Of a stretch of DNA of 12,789 nucleotides, positions 1-7,221 are shown piece by piece. Below the pieces are notes generated by a model, which had not been told where the DNA came from, did no database searches, and saw only the letters and a list, made by a program, of their open reading frames with translations. Origin of the DNA: an uncultured Clostridia bacterium (lineage in GTDB: Bacteria > Bacillota_A > Clostridia > Christensenellales > Aristaeellaceae); the NCBI GenBank assembly GCA_946613955.1, contig CAMOGC010000027.1:1-12789 (forward strand), in the 5' to 3' direction. The position numbers were made by a program, and so were the translations under genes. Numbering within the stretch: position 1 is the first letter of the stretch; every line of letters starts with the position of its first letter.

Positions 1-2
1 CC

Positions 3-884
3 TTCGCTTACCCGGGGACGGCGGAGACAGCGCCCGGGGAGGGCAAAGCAGAGGCATGCGGGGCGTCCTCGTCCGCGCCGGCGGGGGATTTGCCCCAGAT
101 GGCTGTCGCACGGACGGCGGAGCAGGCGGAAGCGGCCCGGAGTGCGGGTCTTTTGATCATCCGGTATCCCGAGGATTTCCGGCGGGAGGCGCTGGAAAAG
201 ACGCTGGCCGAGATGAAGCCGGGGGACTGGCTGCGGCTGCCGGAGGTCTGCGGGGATGAGACGCTGGAGATGATCCGGGAAATGACAGAGCGGTTCCGGA
301 GCCGGCTGGGCGGCGTGATGCTGGGCAGCGTGGGCCAGATGGGCGCGACGTGGCCGGTGCCCGTGGCGGCGGGGCCCGGAATCCCGGTCATGAACCGGGA
401 GGCGGCGCGGAGCCTGCTGGAGGCCGGATGCCGGTTTGTTGTGGCCAGCCCGGAGCTGACCGGGGCGGAACTGAAAACCCTGACCCGGGGTCGCCCGCCC
501 ATTGTGACGGCGGTTTACGGGCGGACGGCCCTGATGATCCTGACCCACTGCCCGGCGCGGACGGCGATGGGGCTCAAGGAGGGCCACGCCCTGTGCCGGA
601 TGTGCGACGGGGAGGATGATCGGAGCCTGAAGGGAAAGGCGCTGGAGGACGAGCTGGGCCATCGCTTTCCGCTATTGCGGCAGCGGCTGCCGGAAGGCTG
701 CCGGGTTCGCCTGATGAACGACCGGCCGACCGACTGGCTGGATCAGCCGGGGATCCCCTTCAAAATGATTGAGCTGACCGGGGAGAGCCCGGCGGAAACG
801 GAAGAAATCGTCCGGTGCCTGCGCGAGGGGCGGCGGACGGAAGGGAAAACCACCCGGGGCCACTGGGCCCGGGGCGTGGAATAA
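3..884 (+). CDS. U32 family peptidase / RlhA-like protein, C-terminal part (5' truncated by window edge)
   Basis: The frame is open to the left edge, so about 293 C-terminal residues of a larger protein are visible. U32/DUF3656 proteins are usually around 650-800 residues. A Gly/Ala/Glu/Ser-rich linker opens the visible part. It is followed by a barrel-like segment with family landmarks: a GSVGQMGA stretch, PVMNREAARSLLEAGC, and VASPELTGAEL. Then come YGRTALMILTHCPAR and a second cysteine pair in ALCRMC, ahead of FPLLRQRLPEGCRVRLMN. Family knowledge: E. coli RlhA of this group is needed for 23S rRNA C2501 hydroxylation, and the related UbiU/UbiV proteins carry a [4Fe-4S] cluster on conserved cysteines. 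A cluster on the three cysteines seen here is inference. The internal TTG at position 90 is unlikely to be the true start, because coding similarity appears to continue from upstream. mutS2 follows after 6 bases, suggesting co-transcription. The exact substrate is unknown. Confidence 0.78.
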   Translation, partial: FAYPGTAETAPGEGKAEACGASSSAPAGDLPQMAVARTAEQAEAARSAGLLIIRYPEDFRREALEKTLAEMKPGDWLRLPEVCGDETLEMIREMTERFRSRLGGVMLGSVGQMGATWPVPVAAGPGIPVMNREAARSLLEAGCRFVVASPELTGAELKTLTRGRPPIVTAVYGRTALMILTHCPARTAMGLKEGHALCRMCDGEDDRSLKGKALEDELGHRFPLLRQRLPEGCRVRLMNDRPTDWLDQPGIPFKMIELTGESPAETEEIVRCLREGRRTEGKTTRGHWARGVE

Positions 885-890
885 GAAAAG

Positions 891-3347
891 ATGATTACGG
901 AAAGAACCATCCGGGTACTGGAATTCAGCCGGATCCGGGAAATGCTGGCGGAAGGGGCCATGACGCCCATCGGGGCGGAAAACTGCCGGGCCCTGGTTCC
1001 CTATGATACCCTGCGGGAGGCGGAGGAAGCCCAGCGGGAAACCGAGGAGGCGGCCATCCTTTTGCAGTATACCGGCGGGCATCCCCTGACGGAGTTTCCC
1101 GACGCGCGGCCGGCGCTGCTGGTCTGCGAAAAGGGCGGGACGCTTTCGGCGGGGATGCTGCTGAGCGTGGCGGGGCTTCTGCGGGCCAGCCGGGCCGCCC
1201 GGGACGCGCTGATCACCGATCGGGAAAACACGCCCATCCTGCGGGCGAAGGCGGAGGGGCTGACGGAGGCCCGCAACGTGGAGCGGGACATTACCGACGC
1301 AATCCTCAGCGAGGACGAGATCGCCGACAGGGCCTCCTCGGAGCTGATGAACATCCGGCGGCATCTGCGGGGCGCCCAGGAGAGGATCAAGGAGCGGCTG
1401 AACCAGATGATCCGCTCTTCCGCGATGCAGAAATACCTGCAGGAGGCGATCATTACCGTCCGGGGCAACCGGTATGTGATCCCCGTCCGGGCGGAATACC
1501 GCGCGCAGGTGCCGGGGCTGGTGCATGACCAGAGCGCCTCGGGCGCGACGCTGTTTATCGAGCCCATGGCGGCGGTCGAGATGGGAAACGAGATCCGGGA
1601 ATGGGAAATCAAGGAAGCCCGGGAAATCGAGCGGATTCTGGCGGCGCTGAGCGCGGAGGTGGCGCCCTACGCGTCCTCCCTGCGGGAGACGGTGGAGCTG
1701 CTGGGAGAGCTGGATTTTATCTTTGCCAAGGGGCTGCTGAGCCGGAGACTGCGCTGCGTGCAGCCGAAGATGAATGACCAGGGCTTTCTGCAGATCGTCC
1801 GGGGGCGGCATCCGCTGATCGATCCGGAGAAGGTGGTGCCCAGCGACATCTTCCTCGGCTATCCGCCCCGGGAAAAAAACGGCGGCCGGCCGGGACAGAC
1901 CGGAGAAAAGGCAGAGGAGAAGACGGGAAAGAAGCCGGGGGAACAGACGGAGGATAAGCCCGTCGGGTTCAACACCCTGGTGGTCACCGGACCGAATACC
2001 GGCGGCAAAACCGTGACGTTGAAAACCGTGGGCCTTCTGACCCTGATGGCCCAGGCGGGGCTGCAGGTGCCGGCGGAGCTGGGAACGGAGCTGGCGGTTT
2101 TCGAACAGGTCTGGGCGGATATCGGCGATGAGCAGAGCATTGAGCAGAGCCTGAGCACCTTCAGCGGGCATATGACCAACATTGTTCAGATCATGCGGGA
2201 GGTAACCCCGCGGGATCTGGTGCTTTTTGACGAGCTCGGTGCCGGAACGGATCCGACGGAGGGCGCGGCCCTGGCCCAGAGCATTCTGACCCGGCTGCTG
2301 CATATCCGGGTTCGGACGGTGGCCACCACCCACTACAGCGAGCTGAAGGTTTTCGCCCTGACGACGGAAGGGGTTGAAAACGCCAGCGTCGAGTTCGACG
2401 TGGAAACGCTGCGGCCCACCTATCGGCTCAGCATCGGCGTTCCCGGGAAGAGCAACGCCTTCGAGATCAGCCGGCGGCTGGGGCTGCCGGAGAACCTGAT
2501 CGAGGGGGCCAAAAAGCTGCTGAGCACCGACGAGGTCCGGTTTGAGGACGTCATCGCCAACGCGGAATACCATCGGCAGATCGCCGAGCGGGAGCGCCAG
2601 ATCGCCCAGGAGGCCAGCCGGGAGACGATCCGCCTGCGGGACGAGGCGGAGAGGCTGCGCCGGGAGATGGAGGAGAAGCGGGAGCAATCCGTCCGGAAGG
2701 CGAAGGACGAAGCCCGCCGCATCCTGCAGGAGGCGAAGCGGGAGAGCGAGGCCATCATCAGCGACCTGAAGCGGATGAAGAAGGAGGCCGGCTCCGCGGC
2801 GGACGTCAACGCCCTGCGGAAGCGGCTGGATCAGGATCTGGACGGGGTGACCGAGACGGCGGGTCCGGCGGAGGCTCCGGCAGGGGAGCCGCCGAAAACC
2901 GTGAAGCCCGGCGACCGGGTGCTGGTGGCGACGCTGGGCACCGAGGCCAGCGTGCTGTCCGTTCCCTCCGCGCGGGGCGAGGTCGAGCTGGCCTCCGGCA
3001 GCATGAAATTCAAGGCGAAGCTGAAGGATCTGCGCCTGATTTCAGCCCCGGCGCCAAAGGAAAAGACCGTCGTTTCGGCGAAGACCGACGTCCTGACCCG
3101 CACCGTGCGCATGGAATGCGATGTCCGGGGCATGAACCTGGAAGAGGCCGAAAGCGTCGTGGAGCGCTATCTGGACGAGGCCGTGATGGCCGGAATGCAC
3201 GAGGTCAGCATCATCCACGGCAAGGGAACGGGGGTGCTGCGGGCCGGGCTGCGGCAGGAGCTGCGGCGGAACAAAATGGTTAAGAGCATCCGCCCGGGCA
3301 TGTACGGCGAGGGCGAGGACGGCGTGACGGTGGTGACCCTGAAATAG
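891..3347 (+). CDS. mutS2: Endonuclease MutS2 (ATPase with Smr nuclease domain)
   Basis: The 818-residue length is normal to slightly long for MutS2, a cytoplasmic DNA-binding ATPase. The family is linked to suppression of homologous recombination and, in B. subtilis, to rescue of collided ribosomes. The N-terminus (RTIRVLEFSRIREMLAE) matches the usual MutS2 start, supporting the ATG at 891 despite a weak ribosome binding site. Coupling to the gene ending 6 bases upstream may compensate. Visible motifs are Walker A GPNTGGKT (367-374), Walker B VLFDE (444-448), the signature GAGTDPTEGAAL and the ATTHYSELK switch. A charged coiled coil spans roughly 560-640. A beta-barrel-like linker segment follows (about 670-720). 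The C-terminal Smr domain has the DVRG motif (744-747) and HGKGTGVLR (776-784). One oddity is a Lys/Glu/Gly/Pro-rich insertion at about 327-357, just before the Walker A strand, where B. subtilis MutS2 has a short loop. A second Ala/Pro/Glu-rich linker lies near 653-670. Both catalytic regions look intact. Confidence 0.95.
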   Translation: MITERTIRVLEFSRIREMLAEGAMTPIGAENCRALVPYDTLREAEEAQRETEEAAILLQYTGGHPLTEFPDARPALLVCEKGGTLSAGMLLSVAGLLRASRAARDALITDRENTPILRAKAEGLTEARNVERDITDAILSEDEIADRASSELMNIRRHLRGAQERIKERLNQMIRSSAMQKYLQEAIITVRGNRYVIPVRAEYRAQVPGLVHDQSASGATLFIEPMAAVEMGNEIREWEIKEAREIERILAALSAEVAPYASSLRETVELLGELDFIFAKGLLSRRLRCVQPKMNDQGFLQIVRGRHPLIDPEKVVPSDIFLGYPPREKNGGRPGQTGEKAEEKTGKKPGEQTEDKPVGFNTLVVTGPNTGGKTVTLKTVGLLTLMAQAGLQVPAELGTELAVFEQVWADIGDEQSIEQSLSTFSGHMTNIVQIMREVTPRDLVLFDELGAGTDPTEGAALAQSILTRLLHIRVRTVATTHYSELKVFALTTEGVENASVEFDVETLRPTYRLSIGVPGKSNAFEISRRLGLPENLIEGAKKLLSTDEVRFEDVIANAEYHRQIAERERQIAQEASRETIRLRDEAERLRREMEEKREQSVRKAKDEARRILQEAKRESEAIISDLKRMKKEAGSAADVNALRKRLDQDLDGVTETAGPAEAPAGEPPKTVKPGDRVLVATLGTEASVLSVPSARGEVELASGSMKFKAKLKDLRLISAPAPKEKTVVSAKTDVLTRTVRMECDVRGMNLEEAESVVERYLDEAVMAGMHEVSIIHGKGTGVLRAGLRQELRRNKMVKSIRPGMYGEGEDGVTVVTLK

Positions 3348-3517
3348 GGGCCGAGACATCTCTTTGGACGCGGGGATCAGCCGGCGCCGCGCCGATTTCC
3401 CTGAAAGAGGAGCCGCAGGCCGGTTTCCGGGACAGAGAAAGAGGCCGAGGAGAACGGGCCAGAGCGCCCGGAAAAGGGAATCGGCGCGCGGCCGCGGAAA
3501 ACGGAAGGACAGAAACG

Positions 3518-4210
3518 ATGAAAGAGAAACCCTATATTCTGGTGGTGGACGATGATCCGAACATCTCCCGGCTGGTGCAGCTGTATCTGGAAAAGGAAGG
3601 CTTCGAGGTCCGCACCGCCGCCCGGGGGGACGACGCGGTCAACGAATTCCGCCGCCTGCCGCCGGATCTGATTCTGCTGGACGTCATGCTGCCCGGCCTG
3701 GACGGATACCAGGTGCTGCGGGCGGTGCGCCGCAGCGGCGCCATTCCCGTCATCATGCTGACCGCCCGGGACGAAACCTTCGACAAGGTGCTGGGCCTGG
3801 AGCTGGGGGCGGACGACTATATGACCAAGCCCTTCGACGCCAAGGAGCTGGTGGCCCGGGTCAAGGCGGTGCTCCGGCGCGCCGGCGGCGGGGAGGAGGA
3901 CAAGAAGACGGATCTGACCTTCCCGGGGCTGACGGTCAGCATCAGCCAGTACGCCGTCTATTACGAGGGACGGCGGGTGGAGATGCCGCCGAAGGAGCTG
4001 GAGGTGCTGTATTTTCTGGCCAGCTCGCCGAATCAGGTGTTTACCCGGGAGCAGCTGCTTAAGCAGGTCTGGGGCTTCGATTTTTACGGGGACAGCCGTA
4101 CTGTCGACGTGCACATCAAGCGGGTGCGGGAAAAGCTGCCGGGGAGCGAAAAATACGGCTGGTCGATCCACACGGTGCGCGGCGTCGGATACCAGTTTCA
4201 GCTGAATTAG
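3518..4210 (+). CDS. OmpR/PhoB-family response regulator
   Basis: This is a 230-residue DNA-binding response regulator, probably phosphorylated by the kinase encoded next to it. The receiver domain occupies about 1-122. It has the acidic pocket DDD (11-13), phosphoacceptor D55 in LILLDVMLPG, switch T82 (MLTAR) and K104 (YMTKPF). A winged-helix effector domain fills about 131-230. It includes the recognition region FTREQLLKQVWGF, then SRTVDVHIKRVREKL, and ends in the typical VRGVGYQFQ hairpin. The ATG at 3518 has a GGAAGGA ribosome binding site at 3503-3509 and gives the standard receiver N-terminus. It lies 10 bases upstream of the kinase gene. The architecture is that of PhoP/PhoB/WalR regulators, but sequence alone does not show the signal or regulon, so no symbol is given. 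Confidence 0.93.
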   Translation: MKEKPYILVVDDDPNISRLVQLYLEKEGFEVRTAARGDDAVNEFRRLPPDLILLDVMLPGLDGYQVLRAVRRSGAIPVIMLTARDETFDKVLGLELGADDYMTKPFDAKELVARVKAVLRRAGGGEEDKKTDLTFPGLTVSISQYAVYYEGRRVEMPPKELEVLYFLASSPNQVFTREQLLKQVWGFDFYGDSRTVDVHIKRVREKLPGSEKYGWSIHTVRGVGYQFQLN

Positions 4211-4220
4211 GGGGAGCGGA

Positions 4221-5678
4221 GTGAACAGCCTGTTTGCGCGGATCATGGCGGTGGTGCTGAGCGTGATCGTGGTTCTGACCGCGGCGCTGAGCGCCATGAG
4301 CTATTTCAGCCTGCGGTCCCAGCGGATCTCGGCCCGGCTGGACGACCTGGTGGGCCGGGCGGAGGATATCGCCTATTTCGCGGCGGACCAGAGCACCCTT
4401 TCCAGCTTTGGATACAGCGATTCCCGCAGGTATCTGAACCGGGCGGCCCAGCAGGTCTATGAGGAATTCGGCGCCTACATCGCCGTGGTGGACCGGTGGG
4501 GCCGGGTGATGGACAACCTGGAAACCGCCTACAGCGAGGATCCTGATTTCGTCGCCAGCCTCAGCGGGGAGGAAATCACCTCAGCGCTGCAGCGGGTGCT
4601 GGCGGGGGACAAAATCCGGGTACAGAGCATGGTGGGCAGCGATCCCACCTTTACCGTCGGGGTGCCCTTCCAGCAGTATGGGGTGGTGACCGGGGCGGTC
4701 GTTATCCAGACGAAGGCCCAGCGGATCGAGAGCGGGATGGAGGATCTGATGGGCCGGGTGGCCGTGGCGGCGCTGGTGATCCTGGTGCTGAGCACGGTGG
4801 CCGTGGGGCTGATTGTGCGGGGGATCATGCGGCCCCTGTCCGACCTGACGGCGGCGGCGGAGGGTCTGGCAGAAGGGGATTTCAGCCGCCGGGTGGATGC
4901 CTCCCGGGGGGACCGGGAGCTGCGCCAGCTGTCGGAAACCTTTAACGCCATGAGCGGCAAGCTGGCGGAGCTGGAGGAAAGCCGAAGGGAATTCGTCGCC
5001 AACGTCAGCCATGAGCTGCGCAGCCCCATCACCAGCATCCGCGGCTTCGCCGAGGGCATGGCGGACGGCGTCATTCCTCCGGAGGAGCACCCGAAGTATC
5101 TGCGGCTGGTGGCGGAGGAAAGCAGCCGGCTGGGCAAGCTGGTGGAGGATCTGCTGGCGCTGAGCCGGCTGGAGCGGAAGGACGCGACGCTGAAGAAGGC
5201 GGATTTCGACATCAACGAGATGCTGCGCCGGGCGATTATCCGCCGGATCGGCGATCTGGAGGAAAAGAAGATCGAAACCGTCTGCGACTTCCGGCTGGAT
5301 CCCTGCCCGGTTCGGGCGGACAGCGAGCGCATTGAGCAGGTGGTAATCAATCTGCTGGACAACGCGATCAAGTTTACCGGCGAGGGCGGCCGGATCACCC
5401 TGACGACGGAGTCGGCCGCAGAAGGCATCGCCGTTACCGTCCGGGACAACGGATGCGGCGTTCCCCCGGAGGACCGGGGAAAGATTTTTGACCGGTTCTT
5501 TACCGCGGACCGGGCCCATACCGCCGGCAAGGGGACGGGTCTGGGGCTGAGCATCTGCCAGCGGATTCTGGAAATGCACGGCAGGGAAATCCGGCTGATG
5601 GATACGGACGAGGGGGCGGCCTTCCGCTTTACGCTGGAGCGGGGAGCGTCCCCGGCCAAAGGAGGGAATGGCGGATGA
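4221..5678 (+). CDS. Membrane sensor histidine kinase (HAMP, HisKA, HATPase)
   Basis: This is a 485-residue two-component sensor kinase. TM1 lies at about 6-28. An extracytoplasmic region of about 145 residues follows (30-175), with a segment AYIAVVDRWGRV that resembles PAS/Cache-type sensor domains. TM2 is at about 179-203, then a HAMP linker (about 204-255). The dimerisation/phosphoacceptor H-box is FVANVSHELRSP with H264. The catalytic ATPase domain has an N-box (NLLDNAIKFT, 377-386), a G1 box (DNGCGVP, 409-415), an F-box (FDRFF) and a G2 box (GTGLGLSI, 438-445). All residues needed for autophosphorylation are present. The start is a GTG with an upstream AGGGGGAG, 10 bases after the response regulator stop. 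The final codons overlap the aroK start. The extracytoplasmic ligand cannot be predicted. The layout resembles PhoR/WalK-type kinases, but there is no cytoplasmic PAS domain between HAMP and HisKA. Confidence 0.93.
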   Translation: MNSLFARIMAVVLSVIVVLTAALSAMSYFSLRSQRISARLDDLVGRAEDIAYFAADQSTLSSFGYSDSRRYLNRAAQQVYEEFGAYIAVVDRWGRVMDNLETAYSEDPDFVASLSGEEITSALQRVLAGDKIRVQSMVGSDPTFTVGVPFQQYGVVTGAVVIQTKAQRIESGMEDLMGRVAVAALVILVLSTVAVGLIVRGIMRPLSDLTAAAEGLAEGDFSRRVDASRGDRELRQLSETFNAMSGKLAELEESRREFVANVSHELRSPITSIRGFAEGMADGVIPPEEHPKYLRLVAEESSRLGKLVEDLLALSRLERKDATLKKADFDINEMLRRAIIRRIGDLEEKKIETVCDFRLDPCPVRADSERIEQVVINLLDNAIKFTGEGGRITLTTESAAEGIAVTVRDNGCGVPPEDRGKIFDRFFTADRAHTAGKGTGLGLSICQRILEMHGREIRLMDTDEGAAFRFTLERGASPAKGGNGG

Positions 5679-6190
5679 TGGACAGGCATGTTTTTCTGAT
5701 TGGAATGCCGGGATGCGGAAAGACCTCCCTGGGCCGGCGGGCCGCCAGGGAGGTCGGCGCGTCCTTTACGGACCTGGACGAATGGATCGGGAAAGCGGCC
5801 GGGAAAACGATTCCGGAGCTTTTCGCCGAATATGGGGAGGCAGGATTCCGTCGGGCGGAAACGGGCGCCCTGGTCTGGATGACCCGCTGCCGGCCCGGCG
5901 TCATCGCCACCGGGGGCGGCGCGGTTATGAACCCCGCGAACCGGAAAATCATGCGGAACTGGGGCTTGATCGTGCTGCTGGACAGGCCGCTGGAAAACAT
6001 CCTGGAGGATATCCGGACGGAGGACCGCCCCCTGCTGCAGGGGGAGGACGGCGGAGAGAAGCTGCGGGCTCTTTACGAGGAGCGGGATCCGGTGTATCGG
6101 GCGGCGGCGGATGTGATCATCCGGAATGACCGGGGCTTCGAGGAAAGCCTGGCGGCGCTGACGCGCCTGATCCGGGAAAGAAACAGCTGA
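5675..6190 (+). CDS. aroK: Shikimate kinase
   Basis: This 171-residue P-loop kinase is of usual length for shikimate kinase, which phosphorylates shikimate at the 3-hydroxyl with ATP in chorismate and aromatic amino acid synthesis. Visible motifs are Walker A GMPGCGKTS (10-18), the substrate region DLDEWI (33-38), FRRAE (58-62), the GGG loop in ATGGGAV (78-84), and the lid segment TEDRPLL with R118. The ERDPVYRAAAD segment is typical of the family. The start ATG overlaps the kinase stop in an ATGA arrangement, with an excellent AAAGGAGGGA ribosome binding site at 5658-5667. A second in-frame ATG immediately follows and could also be used. Placement directly behind a two-component pair, rather than with other aro genes, is unusual and probably reflects shared transcription. 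Gluconate or other small P-loop kinases are a less likely alternative, because the shikimate-binding residues are present. Confidence 0.9.
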   Translation: MMDRHVFLIGMPGCGKTSLGRRAAREVGASFTDLDEWIGKAAGKTIPELFAEYGEAGFRRAETGALVWMTRCRPGVIATGGGAVMNPANRKIMRNWGLIVLLDRPLENILEDIRTEDRPLLQGEDGGEKLRALYEERDPVYRAAADVIIRNDRGFEESLAALTRLIRERNS

Positions 6191-6248
6191 TAAGGGCGGC
6201 GGCCGGCTCAAATGCGGACCAAAAGCCGGGCGAGGCGAGGCCGCGACG

Positions 6249-6361
6249 GCGGAGGCGGTCAGCCGGGACAAGGACCGCCCGCGGAGAAGCCGGATGGAGC
6301 GGGATCGTGGCCGCGGAAGCGATCGACCGGGATAAAGACCGCCCACGGAGAAGGCGGATGG
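6249..6361 (+). repeat. Imperfect direct duplication, 64-base period, in the aroK-kinase spacer
   Basis: Bases 6249-6297 and 6313-6361 align with a constant 64-base offset. I count 8 mismatches over 49 bases. The best-matching core is 35 bases (6263-6297 against 6327-6361) with 4 mismatches, and it contains the shared GACCGCCC and GGAGAAG blocks. The period is not a multiple of three, so the duplication is not a repeat unit preserved in one reading frame. It sits within the 206-base spacer 6191-6396, which shows no convincing gene, promoter or terminator. Confidence 0.75.
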
Positions 6362-6396
6362 CGGGAAGGCAGAAAAAGAAATCGAGGGGAAGAAAA

Positions 6397-7221
6397 GTGA
6401 GCTATACCTTTGAACTGGTGGGTAAAATCGGATCCATGGCCCTGATCCGGCAGGAGGATCGGGACATCAATTACAACATCCTGTCCCGCCTGGGGGCGGA
6501 GCTGCGCCCCGGCATGATCTGGGTGACCAGCGGGGCGACGGAGATCGGCCGGCTGGATTATATCAAGCGCACCGGATGCGAGCTCTGCGGGGATCCGGAG
6601 CAGGATAAAACGGACTATTCCAGCCAGGGTCAGGCCATCCTGATGCAGAATTACCGCCAGTTCATCCGGCCGGAATACGGCGTTCGCCAGATTCTGGTGG
6701 AGCATACCCATTTCAACGACCCGGAGAAGCGGGAGCATATCCGCCAGCTGCTGGAGCGGGCGGCCCGCCAGAAGACGATTCCCATCGTCAACTACAACGA
6801 CCCGGTCTCCGACGAGGAAAACCGGAAAATGGAACTGGCGGCCCGGCGGCAGCAGGGGGGTGAGGTGCATGAGTGCGTGGATAACGACGAAACCGCCGCG
6901 GTCATCGCCAGCCTGGTCAGGGCGAAGACCCTGGTGCTGATGACCTCCACCGAGGGCATTTATCGGACGGCGGGGGATCCGGACACCCTGGTTCGCTCCG
7001 TGACGGGGAAGGATATCGGGGAGCTGGAGAGCAAGGTGCGAAAGCTGCAGGAGAGCTGCGTCGGCGCCAGCCGGGCCGGCGCAAACGGCGCGAGGGCCAA
7101 GCTGGAATACGCGCTGGAATGCGCCCGGGGCGGCACCACCGTGATCATCGGCCATGCCCGGCACCGCCTGTCGGACCTGACGGAGGGCCGGGTGCCCTGC
7201 ACCCGGATCGGGCTGGAATGA
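6397..7221 (+). CDS. Amino-acid-kinase-family protein, glutamate 5-kinase-like, substrate unknown
   Basis: From the GTG at 6397 the product is 274 residues. This start has a GAGGGGA ribosome binding site about 7 bases upstream. It also begins directly at the first beta strand, FELVGKIGSMALI. An earlier in-frame GTG at 6307 would add an Arg/Lys-rich stretch encoded by the repeat-bearing spacer, so I reject it. The fold is the carbamate/amino-acid kinase type. Evidence is the phosphate-binding GKIGS (9-13), WVTSGATEIGR (42-52), a QGQAILMQNY helix (77-86) resembling the GQ-LM-Y region of glutamate 5-kinase, VDNDETAAVIASLV (from 161), and LMTSTEGIY. A Gly/Ala/Lys-rich segment near the C-terminus is also typical. 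No PUA domain is present. A CELC pair (61-64) is a further detail. Substrate could be glutamate, another acyl acceptor or a nucleotide, and sequence alone does not decide. The stop overlaps the start of the hydrolase gene, indicating coupling. Confidence 0.8.
   Translation: MSYTFELVGKIGSMALIRQEDRDINYNILSRLGAELRPGMIWVTSGATEIGRLDYIKRTGCELCGDPEQDKTDYSSQGQAILMQNYRQFIRPEYGVRQILVEHTHFNDPEKREHIRQLLERAARQKTIPIVNYNDPVSDEENRKMELAARRQQGGEVHECVDNDETAAVIASLVRAKTLVLMTSTEGIYRTAGDPDTLVRSVTGKDIGELESKVRKLQESCVGASRAGANGARAKLEYALECARGGTTVIIGHARHRLSDLTEGRVPCTRIGLE

Noticed and set aside
672..2687. 671-codon open frame on the minus strand, antisense to mutS2
   Set aside because: It is a GC-rich shadow frame rich in Pro, Arg, Leu, His and Gln with no recognisable domain, and it lies opposite a clear MutS2 gene.
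3364..3555. 63-codon + strand ORF between mutS2 and the response regulator
   Set aside because: It is an Arg/Gly-rich product of purine-rich spacer, has no ribosome binding site, and runs into the response regulator gene in another frame.
4529..6346. 605-codon minus-strand frame across the histidine kinase and aroK
   Set aside because: It is Ser/Arg/Pro-rich shadow sequence spanning two well-supported + strand genes and their boundary.
6307..6396. Upstream in-frame GTG start for the amino-acid kinase
   Set aside because: It would add an Arg/Lys-rich stretch encoded within the repeat region and has no good ribosome binding site. The GTG at 6397 starts at the first strand of the fold with a proper ribosome binding site.
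7119..7217. Longer start for the serine hydrolase
   Set aside because: It would overlap the kinase gene by about 100 bases. The ATG at 7218 gives the standard ATGA overlap and a sensible N-terminus.
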